From Sphingomonas sp. SCN 67-18 (GTDB lineage Bacteria; Pseudomonadota; Alphaproteobacteria; Sphingomonadales; Sphingomonadaceae): DNA of 61,553 bases. Positions 42,348 through 51,963 of this stretch are shown here, in pieces. Numbering within the stretch: position 1 is the first letter of the stretch; each line of letters begins with the position of its first letter. The translations under genes were made by a program, and so were the position numbers. Below the pieces are notes generated by a model. That model made no database searches, was not told where the DNA came from, and saw nothing but the letters and a program-made list of their open reading frames with translations. The DNA lies in NCBI RefSeq assembly GCF_001724715.1, contig NZ_MEFG01000008.1, forward strand, positions 1-61,553. The letters run 5' to 3'.

Positions 42348-44114
42348 TCAATCCGCCCAAGCGGCGTCGTCGAGGTGGATTTCGGCGGACGGGCGGCTGC
42401 CCCAGTCGTCTATCCTGGCGCGGCCGGCCACCCAGAGCCGGCGGTCGCGTGGCGCGCCGAGCAGCGCCTGGCCCAGCGGATTGTCCGCCGCGCGGAACGC
42501 CATCGCCTTGATGCTGCGGCCGTCGTCTCCGGCAACGATGGCGCGGACATGATCGGCGCCGACGACATCAGCCCTGACCACGCGGACCGGCCCGGCGGCC
42601 ACGCGCGGCGCGGGCCAGCCCATGCCATAGGGGCCGCCCGCTTCCAGCGCCTCGACCAGCGAGGGCACTACGCCGCCCGGTGCCACCACCGTGTCGATGA
42701 GCAGCGCCCGCTCGCCCCTCGCCCGGGCGACGTCGTCGGCCAGCCGCGCGTCCAGAAAATCGGCGAGCGCGTCGATCCGCTCCTCCGCCACGGTCAGCCC
42801 CGCCGCCATGGCATGGCCGCCGCCCGCCTGGAGCAGGCCGCTATCCTTGGCGGCAAGCACCGCCGCGCCCAGATCGACCCCGCCGATCGAGCGGCCGGAA
42901 CCCTTGCCGGTGCCGTCTTCGTCGATGGCGATGACGATGGTTGGGCGGTTCAGTTTCTCTTTCAGGCGGCCGGCGACGATGCCGATCACGCCGGGGTGCC
43001 AGCCGCGCCCCGCCACCACCGCGACGGCGCGGTTGTCCTGCCCGCGCGCCGCCGTTTCTGCGCCGGCCTGCACCTCCGCCTCGATGGCGCGCCGCTCGCC
43101 GTTCAGCCGGTCCAGCTCGGCGGCGATGGCGCGCGCTTCCTCGGGGTCGGCGGTGGTCAGCAGCCGCACGCCGAGATCGGACTTGCCGACCCTGCCGCCG
43201 GCGTTGATGCGCGGCCCCAGCGCGAAGCCGAGATCCGAACAGACCGGCGCGCGGTTGAGGCGCGCCGCGTCGATGAGCGCGGCAAGGCCGATATTGGCGC
43301 GGTTGCCCATCACCTTCAGTCCCTGCGCCACGAAGGCGCGGTTCAGGCCGTGCAGCGCCGCCACGTCCGCCACCGTGCCCAGCGCGACGAGATCGAGCAG
43401 GTCGAGCAGGCGCGGTTCCGGCCGGCTGGCGAAATAGCCGCGCGCGCGCAGCGTGCGGAGCAGCGCCGCGCCGAGCAGGAAGGCGACGCCGACGGCGGCG
43501 AGGTGGCCATGGGCGCGGCCCTCATGCTCGTCCAGCCGGTTCGGGTTGACCAGGGCGTGGGCGGCGGGGAGCGCGGCGGCGCATTGATGGTGGTCGACCA
43601 CGATCACGTCCACCCCGGCGTCCCGCGCCATGGCCAGCGCCTCGAACGCCTGCGCCCCGCAATCGACGGTGACGATCAGCCGCGCGCCGCCCTCGGCGAT
43701 CCGGACCAGCGCCGCGCCGGAGGGCCCATAGCCTTCCATCAGCCGGTCCGGGATATACATGTCGGCGGCCAGCCCCAGCCCGGCGAGCAGGCGGACGAGC
43801 AGCGCGGCGGATGTCGCCCCGTCCACGTCATAATCGCCGAAGATCGTCACCGGCTCGCGCCGCTCCACCGCATCGGCGATGCGTTCCGCCGCGCGGTCCA
43901 TGTCGCGGAAGATGGACGGATCCGGCATGAAGGCGCGGATGCTGGGCGCGCGATAGGCGTCCAGCGCGTCGCGCGGGCAGCCCCGGGCGACAAGCAGCTG
44001 CGTCACCAGATCGTCGGGCCGGAAATCCGCGTCGCGGCCGTCCGTCTCGCCCCCGCGCCAGCGCCAGGGCTGACCGAGGATGGACTGGGTGACATTCAGC
44101 GCGGCGGGGGTCAT
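42348..44114 (-). CDS. recJ: single-stranded-DNA-specific exonuclease RecJ
   Basis: A 5'-3' exonuclease on single-stranded DNA in recombination and mismatch repair. The 588 residues contain the DHH phosphoesterase motifs: FGDYDVDGATSAALL, IVTVDCGAQA, VVDHHQC and the DHHA1-type GGHAMAAGLTV, followed by the OB-fold-like C-terminus (RLWVAGRARIDDW). Start ATG 44114; length is normal. The plus-strand frame across it (42375 onward) is a shadow. Confidence 0.96.
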   Translation of the reverse strand: MTPAALNVTQSILGQPWRWRGGETDGRDADFRPDDLVTQLLVARGCPRDALDAYRAPSIRAFMPDPSIFRDMDRAAERIADAVERREPVTIFGDYDVDGATSAALLVRLLAGLGLAADMYIPDRLMEGYGPSGAALVRIAEGGARLIVTVDCGAQAFEALAMARDAGVDVIVVDHHQCAAALPAAHALVNPNRLDEHEGRAHGHLAAVGVAFLLGAALLRTLRARGYFASRPEPRLLDLLDLVALGTVADVAALHGLNRAFVAQGLKVMGNRANIGLAALIDAARLNRAPVCSDLGFALGPRINAGGRVGKSDLGVRLLTTADPEEARAIAAELDRLNGERRAIEAEVQAGAETAARGQDNRAVAVVAGRGWHPGVIGIVAGRLKEKLNRPTIVIAIDEDGTGKGSGRSIGGVDLGAAVLAAKDSGLLQAGGGHAMAAGLTVAEERIDALADFLDARLADDVARARGERALLIDTVVAPGGVVPSLVEALEAGGPYGMGWPAPRVAAGPVRVVRADVVGADHVRAIVAGDDGRSIKAMAFRAADNPLGQALLGAPRDRRLWVAGRARIDDWGSRPSAEIHLDDAAWAD

Positions 44115-44207
44115 CCGCCTGCTCTACAGGCTGCACGCCGAAAAGAGAATCCCGCCCTCGCCCATCCATGCTATCATCCGCGCCCGTTGGCCCGAAAGGA
44201 TGCCGCC

Positions 44208-44618
44208 ATGCCGAAATTGCCGCTGTCGATCGCACTTCCCGTCCTCGCCATCCTCACCGCGCCGGCCGCGCCCGCCGCCGCCGCGGAGCCGGACTGGAGC
44301 CATGCCGCGCGGGTCGAGGTGCAATTGTCCAGTTTCAAGTTCACCCCCGCGACCATCCACCTGCGCGCCGGGCAGCCGGTGCTGCTCCACCTGGTCAATG
44401 CGGGGTCGGGCGGCCATGATTTCACCGCGCGCGATTTCTTCGCCGCCGCCGCGGTGCGCGGGGGCGACGCGGCGCTGGTCCATGACGGCAGCGTGTCGCT
44501 GGGCGGGCACCAGAGCCGCGATATCGCGCTGGTGCCGCCCGCCGGCCATTATGCGCTGAAATGCACCCACGCCTTCCACAGGATGATGGGCATGGCCGGC
44601 GAGATCGTGGTCGATTGA
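44208..44618 (+). CDS. secreted cupredoxin (type 1 copper protein)
   Basis: A 136-residue periplasmic cupredoxin. It has a signal peptide (LSIALPVLAILTAPAAPAAAA), then a beta-sandwich with the copper site His (GGHDFTAR), Cys (KCTHAF), His (AFHRM) and Met (MMGMAGEIVV). VEVQLSSFKFTPATIHLRAGQPVLLHLVN is the typical first strands. It may carry electrons or buffer copper. ATG 44208 has an AAAGGA site eight bases upstream; ATG 44200 is out of frame. It is divergent from recJ and 65 bases before an ABC transporter, with no obvious functional link. Confidence 0.9.
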   Translation: MPKLPLSIALPVLAILTAPAAPAAAAEPDWSHAARVEVQLSSFKFTPATIHLRAGQPVLLHLVNAGSGGHDFTARDFFAAAAVRGGDAALVHDGSVSLGGHQSRDIALVPPAGHYALKCTHAFHRMMGMAGEIVVD

Positions 44619-44683
44619 CGCCGGCTTGCAGCCGCGCCAGCCATCGTTAGAAGCAACGCCCCATCCGTCCGAAAGGCGCGCCC

Positions 44684-45610
44684 TTGTCGTCGATCATCAC
44701 CATATCCGGGCTGACCAAAACCTATAAGTCCGGCCTCACCGCGCTGCATGCCGTCGACCTCGAAATCGAGAGGGGCGAGATCTTCGCGCTGCTCGGCCCC
44801 AATGGGGCGGGCAAGACGACGCTCATCAGCATCATCTGCGGCATCGTCACCGCCACGTCCGGCACCGTCGTCGCCGACGGCCACGATATCGTGCGCGATT
44901 ACCGCGCAGCCCGCGCCAGGATCGGCCTTGTCCCGCAGGAACTGTCCACCGACGCGTTCGAGACGGTCACCGGCACGGTGCGGTTCAGCCGGGGGCTGTT
45001 CGGCCGCCCGCCCAACCCGGCCTATATCGAGCAGCTGCTGCGCGACCTGTCGCTGTGGGACAAGCGCAACAGCCGGATCATGGAATTGTCCGGCGGGATG
45101 AAGCGGCGGGTGCTGATCGCCAAGGCGCTGAGCCATGAGCCGGATATCCTGTTTCTCGACGAGCCGACGGCGGGGGTTGACGTCAACCTGCGCCGCGACA
45201 TGTGGAACCTGGTGCGCGGGCTGCGCGAACGCGGCGTCACCATCATCCTCACCACCCATTATATCGAGGAGGCGGAGGAAATGGCCGACCGCATCGGCGT
45301 GATCGCGGGCGGGCGGCTGATCCTGGTCGAGGAAAAGGCGGCGCTGATGACCAAGCTCGGCAAGCGCCAGCTGACCCTGACGCTGCAGGAGCCGATGGCG
45401 GCCGTTCCGCCCGAACTGGCCGGCTGGACGCTTGAGCTGGCCGACGAGGGCAACCGGCTGCTGTACCGGTTCGACGCCAATGAGGAGCATACCGGCATCC
45501 CGTCGCTGCTCAGGCGGATGAGCGATCTCGGCATCGGCTTCAAGGACCTGGATACGTCCAAAAGCTCGCTTGAGGATATTTTCGTCGATCTGGTGGAGGC
45601 GCAGGCATGA
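44684..45610 (+). CDS. ABC-2 type exporter ATP-binding protein
   Basis: A 308-residue ATPase: Walker [10 protein letters not shown], signature LSGGMKRRV, Walker [13 protein letters not shown] and H-loop TTHYIEE. A ~70-residue C-terminal tail follows, as in the CcmA/NodI/YadG group. TTG 44684 is the apparent start (MSSIITISG), with an AAAGG site upstream; no in-frame ATG fits. It pairs with the following permease, overlapping by four bases. The substrate is unknown. Confidence 0.93.
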   Translation: MSSIITISGLTKTYKSGLTALHAVDLEIERGEIFALLGPNGAGKTTLISIICGIVTATSGTVVADGHDIVRDYRAARARIGLVPQELSTDAFETVTGTVRFSRGLFGRPPNPAYIEQLLRDLSLWDKRNSRIMELSGGMKRRVLIAKALSHEPDILFLDEPTAGVDVNLRRDMWNLVRGLRERGVTIILTTHYIEEAEEMADRIGVIAGGRLILVEEKAALMTKLGKRQLTLTLQEPMAAVPPELAGWTLELADEGNRLLYRFDANEEHTGIPSLLRRMSDLGIGFKDLDTSKSSLEDIFVDLVEAQA

Positions 45611-46386
45611 GCGGCGTGGGTGCGATCAACGGCTATGGCGTGCTGGCCATATACCGCTTCGAGATGGCGCGCACGCTGCGCACGCTGTGGCAGAGCGTGG
45701 CGACGCCGGTCATCACCACCTCGCTCTATTTCGTCGTCTTCGGCAGCGCCATCGGATCGCGGATGCAGTCGGTGGACGGGGTGGATTATGGCGCCTTCAT
45801 CGTGCCCGGCCTCATCATGCTGTCGCTGCTGACGCAGAGCATCTCCAATGCGTCGATCGGCATCTATTTCCCGAAATTCACCGGCACCGTCTACGAACTG
45901 CTGTCGGCGCCCGTGTCGCAGTGGGAGATCATCGTCGGCTATGTCGGTGCGGCGGCGACGAAATCGATCGTCCTCGGCCTCATCATCCTGGCCACCGCCA
46001 CGCTGTTCGTGCCGATAAAGATACTGCATCCCGGCTGGATGATCGCCTTTCTGGTGCTAACCTCGGTCACCTTCAGCCTTTTCGGCTTCATCATCGGCAT
46101 CTGGGCCAATGGCTTCGAGCAATTGTCGGTGGTGCCGATGCTGGTGGTGACGCCGCTCACCTTCCTCGGCGGGGCCTTTTATTCCATCGACATGCTGCCG
46201 CCCTTCTGGCGGACGGTCAGCCTGTTCAATCCGGTGGTCTATCTGGTCAGCGGCTTCCGCTGGAGCTTCTACGGCGCGGGGGACGTGGGCGTGGGGGTCA
46301 GCATCGGCTTCACCGCGCTGTTCCTGCTGCTCTGTCTCGCCGCGCTCACCTGGATCTTCCGCACCGGATACCGGCTGAAATCCTGA
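45607..46386 (+). CDS. ABC-2 type exporter permease
   Basis: A 259-residue membrane protein with six hydrophobic helices and the ABC2 signature region ([34 protein letters not shown]). It forms the exporter with the ATPase gene it overlaps (ATGA). The closest familiar relatives are YadH/NodJ-type permeases. The conserved order recJ - cupredoxin - exporter - glpX may be local to this lineage. It ends 15 bases before the convergent glpX stop. Confidence 0.92.
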   Translation: MSGVGAINGYGVLAIYRFEMARTLRTLWQSVATPVITTSLYFVVFGSAIGSRMQSVDGVDYGAFIVPGLIMLSLLTQSISNASIGIYFPKFTGTVYELLSAPVSQWEIIVGYVGAAATKSIVLGLIILATATLFVPIKILHPGWMIAFLVLTSVTFSLFGFIIGIWANGFEQLSVVPMLVVTPLTFLGGAFYSIDMLPPFWRTVSLFNPVVYLVSGFRWSFYGAGDVGVGVSIGFTALFLLLCLAALTWIFRTGYRLKS

Positions 46387-46401
46387 GCGCGCCGGGCGGC
46401 A

Positions 46402-47373
46402 TCAATGGGTGCGGTGCTCGCCCTTCACCCAGCGGACCGTGCCTGAACTGGCGCGCATCACCACGCTCTCGGTGGTCATCCGGTTGCCCTTCAGCCGCTT
46501 GACGCCGTCCAGCAGCGATCCGTCCGTCACGCCGGTGGCGGCGAAGATGACGTCGCCCTTGGCAAGGTCGTTCAGGTCGTAGATGCGGTTCAGATCCTCG
46601 ATGCCCCAGCCGCGCGCGCGCGATTTCTCGTCGTCGTTGCGGAACAGCAGCCGGCCCTTGAACTGGCCGCCGACGCAGCGCAGCGCGGCCGCGGCCAGCA
46701 CGCCTTCCGGCGCGCCGCCCGAACCCATGTAGATGTCGATGGTGGTGTCCGGATCAGTGGTGGCGATGACGCCGGCCACGTCGCCGTCCGGGATCAGCAT
46801 GATGCCGCAGCCGATGGCGCGCAGCTCCGCGATCAGCTTTTCATGGCGCGGCCGGTCCAGCACGCAGGCGATGACGTCCGCCGGTTTCACGCCCTTGGCG
46901 GCGGCGACGGCCTCGATATTCTCGGTGGCGCTCTTGTCCAGATCGATGATCCCGGCGGGATAGCCGGGGCCGACCGCCAGCTTTTCCATATAGACGTCGG
47001 GCGCGTTCAGCAGATTGCCTTCCTCCGCGATCGCCAGCACCGCCAGCGCGTTGGGGCCGGCCTTGGCGGTGATCGTGGTGCCTTCCAGCGGATCGAGCGC
47101 GATATCGATCTTCGGCCCCTTGCCCTGCGCGGCGCCCACTTTCTCGCCGATATACAGCATCGGCGCCTCGTCGCGCTCACCCTCGCCGATCACCACGGTG
47201 CCGTCCATGTAAAGCTCGTTCAGCGCCTCGCGCATCGCCTCGACGGCGGCGGCGTCGGCGGCCTTTTCGTCGCCCCGGCCGATCATCTTCGACGCGGCGA
47301 TCGCCGCCGCCTCGGTGACGCGCACCATTTCGAGGACGAGCACGCGATCGAGAATCTGGCTAGCGGCAACCAT
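46402..47373 (-). CDS. glpX: class II fructose-1,6-bisphosphatase
   Basis: A gluconeogenic phosphatase of 323 residues. Metal/substrate motifs are VIGEGERDEAPMLYIGE, the DPLEGTT loop, PDGDVAGVI and GSGGAPEGVLAAAALRCVGGQ. The start is ATG 47373 (MVAASQILDRVLVLEMVRVTE is the family N-terminus); the frame is open to 47571 through the repeat array but is not protein-like there. It lies downstream of hom in the same direction, separated by 208 bases filled with tandem hairpin repeats. Confidence 0.96.
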   Translation of the reverse strand: MVAASQILDRVLVLEMVRVTEAAAIAASKMIGRGDEKAADAAAVEAMREALNELYMDGTVVIGEGERDEAPMLYIGEKVGAAQGKGPKIDIALDPLEGTTITAKAGPNALAVLAIAEEGNLLNAPDVYMEKLAVGPGYPAGIIDLDKSATENIEAVAAAKGVKPADVIACVLDRPRHEKLIAELRAIGCGIMLIPDGDVAGVIATTDPDTTIDIYMGSGGAPEGVLAAAALRCVGGQFKGRLLFRNDDEKSRARGWGIEDLNRIYDLNDLAKGDVIFAATGVTDGSLLDGVKRLKGNRMTTESVVMRASSGTVRWVKGEHRTH

Positions 47374-47430
47374 TTGGGCGAAATCCTTTGATGTCTGTTG
47401 CCGGATCGATAGGCGAGCCCGGTTACAATG

Positions 47431-47580
47431 TCGATAATGGCGCGAGCCGATGGCCGCGCCGGGGGTCGATAATGGCGCGGGCCAAGGGCCGCGCGGGGGT
47501 CGATAATGGCGCGGGCCAACGGCCGCGCCGGGGGGGAGGGCGATGGCGGCGCGGGCCGGTTGCCGCGCCACCGGCCGCCG
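47431..47580. repeat. tandem ~35-base repeats, each a GC-rich hairpin, between hom and glpX
   Basis: Copies begin with TCGATAATGG at 47431, 47466 and 47500, and a degenerate one starts near 47540 (periods 35, 34 and ~40). Each contains an inverted repeat such as GGCGCGGGCC-AAC-GGCCGCGCC that folds into a ~9-bp hairpin on either strand. They lie in the leader of glpX when read from hom. Roles in attenuation or RNA stability are possible, as is simple slippage expansion. Confidence 0.7.
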
Positions 47581-47581
47581 C

Positions 47582-48877
47582 TCAGTCGCCCAATATGTGC
47601 ATCAGCATCGGCTGGCCGATCAGGCTGGTCGATCCGCGCAGCCGCTCCAGCGCGTCGCTGATGCAGCGTTCCGGCCCGGCATGGGTGACGATGGCGACGA
47701 TCACGCTGCCGTCCGGCATCGCGCCGCGCTGGATCAGGCTTTCGATGGACACGTTGGAATCCCGCATCGCCGCCGCGATCTCGGCCAGCACGCCGGGGCG
47801 GTCCTGCACGGTGAAGCGCAGATAGCATTTGCCGCTCCGTTCGCCCGCGTCGGCGGCCGGGCGCTGGATGAGCGCGGCGACGGGCATGGCGAAGGCGGAG
47901 CTATATTCGCCCCGCGCGATGTCGATCAGGTCGGCGACGACCGCGCTGGCGGTGGGCCCGTCGCCAGCGCCCCGGCCCTCGAACAGCAGGCGGCCGACGA
48001 AATTCCCCTCCGCCACCACCGCGTTCAACGATCCCGAGACATGGGCCAGCGGGTGGCTGAGCGGCACGAGATGGGGGTGGACGCGCTGGAACAGGCCGTC
48101 GCCGCGCGTCTCGCTGACCCCGACCAGGCGGATGCGATAACCCAGCGCCTTCGCCTCGGCGATGTCGGCGGCGATGACGTGGCGGATGCCGGTGATCGCC
48201 ACGGATTCGAAATCGATCACCGTTCCGAAGGCCAGGCTGGCGAGGATGGACAGCTTGTGCGCCGCATCGACGCCGTCAATGTCGAAACTGGGATCAGCCT
48301 CGGCATAGCCAAGCGCCTGCGCCTCGGCGAGCACGTCTGCGAAATCGCCGCCGCCTTCGCCCTCCATGGTGGTCAGGATGTAATTGCAGGTGCCGTTGAG
48401 GATGCCGTAGACCCGCGACAGCTCGTTGGCGGCGGTGCCTTCGCGCAGCCCCTTGATGACCGGGATGCCGCCGGCCACGGCCGCCTCATATTTCAGCGCC
48501 ACCGACCGCGCCTCCGCCGCGCTGGCCAGCTCTATGCCGTGATGCGCGATCATCGCCTTGTTGGCGGTCACGAAGGCGCGCCCGGCCGAAATGCTGTTGC
48601 GGGCGAGGGTGAGGGCCGGGCCGTCCGCGCCGCCGATCAGCTCCACCACCACGTCGACGCCGTCCAGCGTGGCCAGCGCCGCGGTGTCGTCCACCCAGGT
48701 ATAGCGGGACAGATCGACGCCCCGGTCCTTGCTGCGGTCGCGGGCGGAGACGGCGACGATCTCGATCGGCCGGCCGGAGCGGCGGGCGATCAGCGCGCCA
48801 TTCTCCTCGAGCAGGCGCACCACGCCCGCCCCCACCGTGCCGATTCCGGCCAAAGCAACTCTCAGCGGCTCAGTCAT
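47582..48877 (-). CDS. hom: homoserine dehydrogenase
   Basis: Reduces aspartate semialdehyde to homoserine for threonine, methionine and isoleucine. Its 431 residues have an N-terminal Rossmann motif GIGTVGAGVV, catalytic core GGIPVIKGLREGTAANE, YGILNGTCNYILTTME and DIDGVDAAHKLSIL, and a C-terminal ACT domain (RFTVQDRPGVLAEIAAAMRD) for feedback by threonine. Start ATG 48877; normal size. It precedes glpX, as in other sphingomonads. Confidence 0.96.
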   Translation of the reverse strand: MTEPLRVALAGIGTVGAGVVRLLEENGALIARRSGRPIEIVAVSARDRSKDRGVDLSRYTWVDDTAALATLDGVDVVVELIGGADGPALTLARNSISAGRAFVTANKAMIAHHGIELASAAEARSVALKYEAAVAGGIPVIKGLREGTAANELSRVYGILNGTCNYILTTMEGEGGGDFADVLAEAQALGYAEADPSFDIDGVDAAHKLSILASLAFGTVIDFESVAITGIRHVIAADIAEAKALGYRIRLVGVSETRGDGLFQRVHPHLVPLSHPLAHVSGSLNAVVAEGNFVGRLLFEGRGAGDGPTASAVVADLIDIARGEYSSAFAMPVAALIQRPAADAGERSGKCYLRFTVQDRPGVLAEIAAAMRDSNVSIESLIQRGAMPDGSVIVAIVTHAGPERCISDALERLRGSTSLIGQPMLMHILGD

Positions 48878-48962
48878 GCCCTATCCCGTCCGTTCCAGAC
48901 AAAAGCTGGAACCCCTCTTCCCGTTCTTGCGGCGGAAGGGAAGGCCGATTCTCGCCGAAATC

Positions 48963-49910
48963 TTACAGCAGGCCGATCTCGTACAGCCTCTGCTGCAGAT
49001 AATCATGGCCGGTGATCGGCACGGGATAACGGTCAGGATTTTCGGCGCTGACGCAGCCCGGCAGCGTCTCGATCAGGAAATCCGGAGCAAGATGAAGGAA
49101 ATAGGGCATCGAGTAGCGCGCCGTGCCGCGCCGCTCCGGCGGCGGGTTGCAGACGCGGTGGGTGGTGGAGGGCAGGACATGGTTGGTCAGCCGCTGCAGC
49201 ATGTCGCCCACATTGACGACCAGCGCATCGGGCGGCGGCGCCACCGGCAGCCAGCGCCCGTCGCGGTCCAGCAGCTCAAGCCCCGCCTCCTCCGCGCCCA
49301 GCAGCAGGGTGATGAGGTTGATGTCCTCATGCGCGCCGGCGCGCACGCCGGGGGCATCGGCGGAAACCGGGGGGTAATGCAGCAGGCGGAGCACGCTGTT
49401 GCCATTCTCCACCGGCTTGACGAACCAGTCCGGCGCAAGGCCCAGATGCCGCGCGATCGCGGAGAGCAGCCGCGCGCCGACCCGGTCGAACTCGTCAAAA
49501 AGGGCAAGGAAGGTCTCCTTGAACCCGGCCGGCCGCTCGGGCCAGACATTGTCGGCCATGGAGGCGCGATAGGGGTGGCCGGCGGGCAGTTCGCGGCCGA
49601 CATGCCAGAATTCCTTCAGGTCGTGCTCGCTGGCGTCCTTGGCGATTTCCTGCCCGAAGGGGGTGTAGCCGCGCGCGCCGCCGCCGCCGGCCAGGTGATA
49701 GGCGCGCTTGTCCGCCACCGGCTGGTCGAAAAAGGCGCGGGTCAGCGCCCAGGCGCGGTCGATCAGCGCCTGGTCGATGCCATGGTCCTTGACGACCGCG
49801 AAGCCGAAGCGTTCGAACGATCCGCCGAGCGCGGCGGCGAAGGCGGTCGCGTCCGCCGCTTCGTCGGCAAGCGAAATGGGTGGAACCGCGGACGCGGAAC
49901 TGTCGGGCAT
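48963..49910 (-). CDS. 2-oxoglutarate/Fe(II)-dependent dioxygenase (isopenicillin N synthase family)
   Basis: A 315-residue oxygenase with the DIOX_N domain (ERFGFAVVKDHGI) and a C-terminal double-stranded beta-helix. The iron ligands are His and Asp in GAHEDINLITLL and His in STTHRVCNPP, with the 2OG-binding Arg in RYSMPYFL. The substrate is unknown; this subfamily is widespread and related to plant-type gibberellin and ACC oxidases. Start ATG 49910. It is divergent from the MFS exporter gene (start 50059), a hint of shared control only. Confidence 0.9.
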   Translation of the reverse strand: MPDSSASAVPPISLADEAADATAFAAALGGSFERFGFAVVKDHGIDQALIDRAWALTRAFFDQPVADKRAYHLAGGGGARGYTPFGQEIAKDASEHDLKEFWHVGRELPAGHPYRASMADNVWPERPAGFKETFLALFDEFDRVGARLLSAIARHLGLAPDWFVKPVENGNSVLRLLHYPPVSADAPGVRAGAHEDINLITLLLGAEEAGLELLDRDGRWLPVAPPPDALVVNVGDMLQRLTNHVLPSTTHRVCNPPPERRGTARYSMPYFLHLAPDFLIETLPGCVSAENPDRYPVPITGHDYLQQRLYEIGLL

Positions 49911-50058
49911 TTGAAGATCCTTGTTGATGTCAGAACAGCTTAGCGCGCTTTGCCGGCGGGCAACAGCCATTCCGGCGCCCGCCCGCCATGGTGCGGCGCA
50001 AAAAATATTTTCGCCCGCGCCTATCGCCGGCCGCCCGGCGCTGCCATCTACCCCGGCG

Positions 50059-51297
50059 ATGACCGTCCAGCAGCCCATCCTGCACGATCCGCGCGGCCAG
50101 ATCGGTTTCGGGGAATTCGTCAGCCTAATCGCCGCCCTGATGGCGATGATCGCGCTGTCGATCGATTCGATGCTGCCGGCCCTGCCGTCGATCGGCGCAT
50201 CGCTCGGCGTGGCCAGCGACAATGACCGGCAATGGGTGATCGCCGCCTTCATGATCGGCTTCGGGCTGGCGCAGGTCGCCCACGGCCCCTTGTCGGACCG
50301 GTTCGGCCGGCGGCCGGTGCTGCTCGCCAGCCTTGTCGCCGGCGGCGCTTTCAGCCTGGTCGCCGCATTTTCGGCCAGTTTCGAGCTGCTGATCGCGGCG
50401 CGGGTGGCCTGCGGCATGGCGGTGGCGTCGTCGCGCGTGCTCGCCATCTCCATCGTCAGGGACCGCTATTCCGGCCGCCAGATGGCGCGGGTGATGAGCC
50501 TGGCCTTCATCGTGTTCATGGCCGCGCCCATCCTTGCCCCGGCCTTCGGCCAGATCATCCTGCTGTTCGCGCCCTGGCGCTGGATATTCGGCATGCTGGC
50601 GCTGGCCAGCGTGACGCTGTTCATCTGGGCCGGGCTGCGGCTGCCCGAAACGCTGGCGGCGGAGAACCGGCTGCCGCTCACCCCGGCGCGGCTGGCGCAG
50701 GGCTGGCGGACCACGCTGGGCGACCGCATGTCGCTGGGCTACACGCTGGCGCTGGCGCTGCTGCAGGGCGCGCTGTTCGGCTTCATCAATTCGGTGCAGC
50801 AGATCTTCTTCGACGTCTTCGACCACCCGGCATTGCTGACCCCGGTGTTTGCCGGCGTCGCCGCGACCATGGCGGTGGCGTCCTATTTCAACAGCCGGCT
50901 GGTGGTGCGGCTCGGCACCAGGCTGATCTCGCACTGGGCGCTGATCGGCTTCATCGCGTTCGGCGCGCTTCACCTGCTGATCGCGCTGGGCGGGCATGAA
51001 ACGGTTATCAGCTTCACGCTGGTCCAGGCGCTGATGATGGGCTGTTTCGGCCTCGCCAGCGCCAATTTCGGCGCGATGGCGATGGAGAATATGGGCGGCA
51101 TGGCGGGCACCGCGTCCAGCGTGCAGGGCTTTATCGGCACGTTGATCGGCGCGCTGATCGGCATCGGCATAGGGCAGGCGTTCAACGGCACCACCGTGCC
51201 GCTCTACACCGGCTTCGTGCTGTGCGGGCTGGCGGCGCTGGCGGTGGTCGCCGTCACCGAACGCGGCCGGCTGTTCACCCCGCACCAGCAGGGCTGA
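50059..51297 (+). CDS. MFS drug-resistance transporter (Bcr/CflA type)
   Basis: A 412-residue, 12-helix exporter. Motif A is HGPLSDRFGRRPVLL after helix 2, ALSIDSMLPALPSIGASLGV in helix 1 is the Bcr/CflA signature, and RVACGMAVASSRVLAISIVRD is near helix 4. The start chosen is ATG 50059 (MTVQQPIL), which gives a normal short N-terminus; the frame is open to 49921, but those 46 residues are not typical. It probably exports hydrophobic toxic compounds. Confidence 0.9.
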   Translation: MTVQQPILHDPRGQIGFGEFVSLIAALMAMIALSIDSMLPALPSIGASLGVASDNDRQWVIAAFMIGFGLAQVAHGPLSDRFGRRPVLLASLVAGGAFSLVAAFSASFELLIAARVACGMAVASSRVLAISIVRDRYSGRQMARVMSLAFIVFMAAPILAPAFGQIILLFAPWRWIFGMLALASVTLFIWAGLRLPETLAAENRLPLTPARLAQGWRTTLGDRMSLGYTLALALLQGALFGFINSVQQIFFDVFDHPALLTPVFAGVAATMAVASYFNSRLVVRLGTRLISHWALIGFIAFGALHLLIALGGHETVISFTLVQALMMGCFGLASANFGAMAMENMGGMAGTASSVQGFIGTLIGALIGIGIGQAFNGTTVPLYTGFVLCGLAALAVVAVTERGRLFTPHQQG

Positions 51298-51311
51298 ACC
51301 GGCCCGCGCGC

Positions 51312-51740
51312 TCAGTTCCGCAGGCTGTAATCCAGCGTGATCTCCGCCTTCAGCAGCTTGGAGATCGGGCAATTGGCCTTCGCGCCCGCCGCGATCTCGG
51401 CAAAGGCATCGGCGGCAATGCCGGGCACCCGCGCGGCCAGCGTCAGGTCGGATCGGGTGACGGTGAAGCCCTCGCCGTCCTTTTCCAGCGTCACGGCCGC
51501 CTCGGTTTCCAGCGTGCCGTCCGCATGGCCCGCTTTCGCCAGCGCGAAGCTCAGCGCCATGGTGAAGCAGCTGGCATGGGCGGCGGCGATCAGCTCCTCC
51601 GGGTTGGTCCCCGGATCATCGCCGAAGCGCGTGCCGAAACCATAGGGCTGGTCGGCAAGCACGCCGGACTGGGTGGAAACCACGCCGCGCCCGTCCTTGC
51701 CCAGCCCCTCGTAACGCGCTGAACCCGTTCGTTTCACCAT
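51312..51740 (-). CDS. OsmC family peroxiredoxin
   Basis: A 142-residue organic hydroperoxide reductase of the OsmC branch. The catalytic cysteines are in AHASCFTMALSFAL and AKANCPISKLL, with Arg and Glu at NPEELIAAAH. The start is ATG 51740 (MVKRTGSARYEG). The family reduces organic peroxides using lipoyl or thiol donors. It is convergent with the MFS exporter (15 bases between stops). Confidence 0.93.
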   Translation of the reverse strand: MVKRTGSARYEGLGKDGRGVVSTQSGVLADQPYGFGTRFGDDPGTNPEELIAAAHASCFTMALSFALAKAGHADGTLETEAAVTLEKDGEGFTVTRSDLTLAARVPGIAADAFAEIAAGAKANCPISKLLKAEITLDYSLRN

Positions 51741-51861
51741 CGGCCGACTCCTGCTCGCGAAAGCGCGATTGTGCCACGGGCGGGGGCGGTTGGGCAATTC
51801 GCCTCACCGCGCCGTTACGCCGCCGTGCCGATTTGCCCGTTCCTCCCCTTGCCCGGCTAAA

Positions 51862-51904
51862 CGCTATATGTCATAGCGATTCGTGTTGCTATATAACATA
51901 GCAT
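51862..51904. promoter_or_regulatory. two operator-like palindromes upstream of a TBDR (sites A, B)
   Basis: Site A is CGCTAT-ATGTC-ATAGCG (51862-51878). Site B is TTGCTAT-ATAAC-ATAGCAT (51886-51904). Both share the arm spacing of the perfect site at 54059-54077. They are AT-rich in a GC-rich setting and lie 60-100 bases before the TBDR start. Confidence 0.7.
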
Positions 51905-51963
51905 TATTCGCTGGTGGGCGACGCGCGCCGGCCGGTCTTCAACGAGAATGAAAGGGGAGGATT

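Noticed and set aside
42375-44618. 747-codon plus-strand frame
   Set aside because: It covers recJ in antisense; only its last 136 codons (from ATG 44208) are a real gene, the cupredoxin.
47431-47580. CRISPR-like array
   Set aside because: Units are directly adjacent and near-identical throughout, with no unique spacers and no cas genes; it is a simple tandem repeat.
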